From Microvenator marinus (GTDB taxonomy: Bacteria; Myxococcota_A; Bradymonadia; Bradymonadales; Bradymonadaceae): a stretch of 64,000 nucleotides of DNA. The position numbers and the translations under genes were made by a program. Below are positions 60,975 to 64,000 of this stretch, piece by piece. The stretch covers positions 1,774,001 through 1,838,000 of the forward strand of contig NZ_CP042467.1 of NCBI RefSeq assembly GCF_007993755.1, read 5' to 3'. Every line of letters begins with the position of its first letter. The stretch's first letter is position 1. The notes beneath the pieces were generated by a model, which saw only the letters and a program-made list of their open reading frames with translations, was not told where the DNA came from and did not search any database.

Positions 60975-61262
60975 ATGGAATGGTTTCTCTACGTAAGTCT
61001 GGTCTTGGCGACACCCCTCTTTGCCGCTGATACATTGCACGCAATAGAAACAGAACGGGCCGACCGGATCGTAAGTAGCCGACGTCCACCAATTAGGTTA
61101 AACGACATACGTTCCAAGGTGACCGAGATTCAGGCGAAACGAGATGCTCGACTCGGGGAAGCCAATGAATTCCACAGTCAGACGTTAGAGGAATGGTTTT
61201 CAAGGTTCGAAGTTCACTGCACCCACGTGCCTCGCAGGGTGCCCCTAGAGAAAGCGAAGTGA
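60975..61262 (+). CDS. Member 2 of the tandem paralogue family (one module)
   Basis: A 95-residue protein, the shortest of the trio. The leader is MEWFLYVSLVLATPLFAADT, possibly cut after FAA. A single module covers residues 38-61 (PPIRLNDIRSKVTEIQAKRD then ARLG) and is followed by HSQTLEEWFSRFEVHCTHVP and RRVP, matching the post-module segment of member 1 (LREVLTELEV ... VPRRPR). The ATG directly follows the TAG of member 1, with GGAGG inside the end of that gene. So the three are likely translated from one mRNA. No known family is recognised. Confidence 0.65.
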   Translation: MEWFLYVSLVLATPLFAADTLHAIETERADRIVSSRRPPIRLNDIRSKVTEIQAKRDARLGEANEFHSQTLEEWFSRFEVHCTHVPRRVPLEKAK

Positions 61263-61269
61263 GGACTTT

Positions 61270-61761
61270 ATGGATTGGTTTTTGTTCGTAAGCTTCATCA
61301 TGGCCACTCCACTTTTTGCGGCAGATACCCTGCACTCGTTGGAAGTTGAGCGTGCTGAAGTGCTTGAGAGACGTAGCCCCATCAACCTTCGGGACGCCTT
61401 GCAAAGAAGACCGCAACTGCAAGAGGCGAGGGATCGACGGTATGGCGCACTGAGTACCCACCGTGTAAAGACAATTCAGGACGTTGAAGTTCAGATGAAA
61501 CCAACCATTAGAGGCCACAGACCTGGCCCTTTTATGGCATGGGCTCCCGACCAACGTCCTCCGATAAGGCTTGACCAGGTGCGCTCAATGGCAACTGAGA
61601 TACAAGCAAAACGTGATGCCCGCATCGGAAGAACACATGAAGTCCGCATATCGAAAGCGAGAGAAATGATTGCTCGTCTTGAAGGCCCCTATATGCACGG
61701 GCGTGCATTCCGCCCGAGACGCAAAGTGCACTCAAACTTTCTACCCAAAGTGTCCGAATAG
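61270..61761 (+). CDS. Member 3 of the tandem paralogue family (two modules)
   Basis: A 163-residue protein. The leader MDWFLFVSFIMATPLFAADT is nearly identical to that of member 2. Module copies lie at residues 36-59 (SPINLRDALQRRPQLQEARD then RRYG) and 97-120 (RPPIRLDQVRSMATEIQAKRD then ARIG); the second is very close to the member 2 module. A His then a Leu/Glu/Val segment follows each copy. It ends basic (FRPRRKVHSNFL). GAGG lies 7 nt before the ATG. It is the last of the trio, 58 nt before the PEGA kinase. No function can be assigned. Confidence 0.65.
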   Translation: MDWFLFVSFIMATPLFAADTLHSLEVERAEVLERRSPINLRDALQRRPQLQEARDRRYGALSTHRVKTIQDVEVQMKPTIRGHRPGPFMAWAPDQRPPIRLDQVRSMATEIQAKRDARIGRTHEVRISKAREMIARLEGPYMHGRAFRPRRKVHSNFLPKVSE

Positions 61762-61819
61762 TTACATGTAATGAAACTCCGTGTTAGCCTCCGTGCAAAC
61801 TGACGAAGGGTAGCAGGAC

Positions 61820-64000
61820 ATGGGTGAAATTTTCGGCAACTACGAGCTTGTACGAAAAATTGCGACGGGCGGAATGGCAGAAGTCTTTCTGGCCAAACGT
61901 GTGGGCGAGTTGGGTGGATTTTCCAAGCGAGTCGCTATCAAACGTATGTTTCCACACATGGCTGACGATGACGAAGCCAGAAACATGTTTTTGGACGAGG
62001 CGAAAATTGCCGCGCAACTCAGCCATCCAAACATCGTTCAAGTCTACGAGCTAGGCCAGCAGGACGAGCATCTTTACATTGTGATGGAGTACGTTCACGG
62101 ACGTGATTTGAGGACGGTGCTCGACACCTCCAAAGACATCGGCTCGCTTCCCGTGCACATGTCGGTTGGAATCGTGTCTCAGGCGGCGGCAGGCCTGCAT
62201 CATGCGCACTTCCAGACCGACGAGTCCGGTGAACCCATGCGCGTGGTCCATCGCGACGTCTCGCCGCAAAACGTTTTGGTTGCCATCGACGGGCACGTCA
62301 AAGTCTGTGATTTCGGAATCGCACGGGCTGAGGACCGGATTCATCACACCAAACAAGGTCAGTACAAAGGCAAGATCTCGTACATGAGTCCCGAGCAATT
62401 CGAGACATCAGAGCTCGACCATCGCGCCGATATCTACGGCCTCGGTGTGCTTCTTTACGAGGCGACTACTGGCCACCGGCTCTATGAAGCGGACACTGAC
62501 TTGGAGATGCTGAGGCTTCTGAGTATCGGCGATTTTAAGGCGCCGAGCGTGCTGAGTCCTGGCTTTCCTCGCGACCTTGAAGCCATCATCCTCAAGGCCA
62601 TCGCGCGCGACCCGAACGACCGATTTCAAACGGCCCAGGAGTTCCAACTCGAGCTCGAAGGGTGGATGGAGACGAATGCTTCGCGAGTCAGTCCGATACA
62701 GATCGGGCGCTTCATGCAGACGCTTTTCCCGGAACTGGCGGATCCAAAGACGGTCACTGCCGAACAACAAAAAGTCCATAGCGCGCGGACCGTCACTCAT
62801 GACCAGAAGACCTTGCGTTCAAGCCCGGACTCTTTCGAATCCAGCATGCTCGAAGAAGCGCGACCTCCTGCCAAGCCACATTGGGATGAGCCCGATGAGA
62901 CCTTGATCGTGGAGATGCCCAAAGAAGCCCCTGCAGCAGAGACCAAGGAGATTCCACAATTCGATCCCCCTGTGGACGACCAGACTCAGACTGCGGAGAT
63001 GGACGCCTTTTCACGAGAAGCCATTCGGCAGGAACTTGAGCGGGCACAGCCAAAACCCGTGGAGGCACCAAAGCCCGTTGAGAAGAAGGTTGAGCTTCCG
63101 AAGCCCAGTTTTGCGGCCGGACCACCGGCAGCTGCTCTTCCGAAGCCTAGTTTTGGTCAGGCATCGAACATCGCAAGTTCACCGGCGCCAATAGGTCCAT
63201 CGACGAATTCGGAGGCCAAGCCCCAAGGTGAGCCGGTCCTAACGCGGACAGAGCCCGCGTCTACGGGGCCTCCAGCTTCACTACACCCACCGACGGCTTC
63301 AGGGCCCAAGGCACAAGGTGCGCCTGTTGCAGCGCGGCCAGCGCCCGCGGCCAGGCCAGCACCGACAAGCGATTTTAGCGACGACATCCCAGTTCAGTGG
63401 AAGCCAGAAAAGCAAAAAGGCCCGATCCTGATGGCGATTGGGGTTCTCCTCTTGGTCTTGGCTGGATTTGGAATCTTCTATGTAAGCCTTAACAGCGAGT
63501 CTCAGCTGACCAAAGACGCTGAAGCTACAAGGATCGACCCAGAACTCCTGGAAGAAGAACCGATTCCGGTCCCGGAAATGGTGAGCGTCGCGCTTGAGAG
63601 CAATCCGCCCGGCGCCACCTGGGTGGTCAATGGCCTGCTCGCGGAGACGCGCGGTACCGAAGTACAAATTCGTCAGGGCGTTGAAAACCACGTAACCGCG
63701 CTGCTCGCCGGGCATGAGCCTGCCCATATGCGCGTTCAGGGCACCGCAAGTACCTCGCCGCGCGTGGTAGAACTCAAGCCTGCGAACACCAACAAAAAGG
63801 CGTCCTTGGCTATCGTCACCGAACCGCCAGAGGCCGTGGTCTACATCAACGGTGAGGAGCGCGGGCGCACACCCGCGACTATTCAGGACCTGGACGCCGG
63901 GGTCGAGTACCACGTGGAGCTGACGCGCGAAGGACGGTTTGGCTACGCTGGATTTGTGGAGCTAGTTGCGGACTCAGAAAACCTCATCAAGGCTGACCTT
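61820..64000 (+). CDS. Ser/Thr protein kinase with PEGA repeats (3' end missing)
   Basis: The frame from the ATG at 61820 (AGGA upstream) is open to the window end (727 residues shown). The kinase domain occupies about residues 1-280: IATGGMAEVFLAK (glycine loop), RVAIKRM, VVHRDVSPQNVLV (catalytic loop in the Myxococcota style), VCDFGIARAE, and ISYMSPEQ. A Pro/Lys/Glu-rich linker follows, then a membrane helix GPILMAIGVLLLVLAGFGIF near residue 535. Outside the membrane are two PEGA-like units (ALESNPPGATWVVNGLL and LAIVTEPPEAVVYINGEERG). The PEGA part may bind envelope components. It is 58 nt downstream of the paralogue trio on the same strand, so it may be part of the same system. Confidence 0.9.
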   Translation, partial: MGEIFGNYELVRKIATGGMAEVFLAKRVGELGGFSKRVAIKRMFPHMADDDEARNMFLDEAKIAAQLSHPNIVQVYELGQQDEHLYIVMEYVHGRDLRTVLDTSKDIGSLPVHMSVGIVSQAAAGLHHAHFQTDESGEPMRVVHRDVSPQNVLVAIDGHVKVCDFGIARAEDRIHHTKQGQYKGKISYMSPEQFETSELDHRADIYGLGVLLYEATTGHRLYEADTDLEMLRLLSIGDFKAPSVLSPGFPRDLEAIILKAIARDPNDRFQTAQEFQLELEGWMETNASRVSPIQIGRFMQTLFPELADPKTVTAEQQKVHSARTVTHDQKTLRSSPDSFESSMLEEARPPAKPHWDEPDETLIVEMPKEAPAAETKEIPQFDPPVDDQTQTAEMDAFSREAIRQELERAQPKPVEAPKPVEKKVELPKPSFAAGPPAAALPKPSFGQASNIASSPAPIGPSTNSEAKPQGEPVLTRTEPASTGPPASLHPPTASGPKAQGAPVAARPAPAARPAPTSDFSDDIPVQWKPEKQKGPILMAIGVLLLVLAGFGIFYVSLNSESQLTKDAEATRIDPELLEEEPIPVPEMVSVALESNPPGATWVVNGLLAETRGTEVQIRQGVENHVTALLAGHEPAHMRVQGTASTSPRVVELKPANTNKKASLAIVTEPPEAVVYINGEERGRTPATIQDLDAGVEYHVELTREGRFGYAGFVELVADSENLIKADL

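Overview
The window looks like part of the chromosome of a free-living, Gram-negative bacterium of the former Deltaproteobacteria, most like Myxococcota/Bradymonadota. This is inferred from content, not from a marker gene. The clues are two large Ser/Thr kinases with a C-terminal membrane anchor (one with PEGA-type repeats and an 'HRDVSPQN' catalytic loop), a TPR/PEGA protein, a subtilase ending in a Cys-rich/TM/basic tail like MYXO-CTERM, many lipoproteins, a LysC-LysA fusion and an imuA-imuB-dnaE2 cassette. Coding density is very high, with many ATGA start/stop overlaps and several tail-to-tail overlaps. I saw no rRNA, tRNA, CRISPR array, insertion sequence or prophage.

Layout. 1-11.5 kb: a truncated HARE-HTH/Mrr-like protein, zinc-free L31, pdxH, clpS-clpA, a membrane Ser/Thr kinase, and a Crp-like regulator/unknown/hrpB operon. 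11.5-16.1 kb (minus): sctI-J-K-L-N-O plus one unknown gene, a partial non-flagellar type III secretion operon. 16.2-24.6 kb: TPR-PEGA protein, an orphan PUFA-synthase-like ketoreductase-like protein, the lysC-lysA fusion, and a pair encoding a Tat-exported DUF1501 protein and a CxxCH lipoprotein. 25-32.4 kb: DUF4870 protein, nth, a LuxR-type regulator facing its HTH-less paralogue, an L,D-transpeptidase, secG and a helix-hairpin-helix lipoprotein. 32.5-37.8 kb: the imuA-imuB-dnaE2 mutasome behind a GAAC-N4-GTTC operator. 37.9-42.7 kb: a TadE/TadG-like operon.

42.8-51.7 kb: a sirtuin that has lost most of its zinc cysteines, a single-chain methylmalonyl-CoA mutase with meaB and an alpha/beta hydrolase, then an outer-membrane protein, tpx, a YceI lipoprotein and a zinc-ribbon protein. 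51.8-57.7 kb: subtilase, lipoprotein, a beta-barrel candidate and a DUF3943 protein. 57.7-59.8 kb: LysR regulator divergent from an MDR oxidoreductase. 59.8-64 kb: an unknown gene, three tandem paralogues of a family I do not recognise (shared MxWFL leader and a recurring 'TEIQAKRDAR' module), and a PEGA Ser/Thr kinase cut off by the window end.

Working units: ClpS/ClpA is the N-degron adaptor and its AAA+ unfoldase. ImuA/ImuB/DnaE2 is a damage-inducible translesion polymerase set. SctI-O forms the inner ring/rod, ATPase, stator and stalk of an injectisome whose export gate and needle genes lie elsewhere. Mutase plus MeaB handles methylmalonyl-CoA/succinyl-CoA interconversion. The strongest candidates for something undescribed are the three-gene family at 60.5-61.8 kb, the mutase fusion, the sirtuin lacking zinc ligands and the orphan ketoreductase-like protein.
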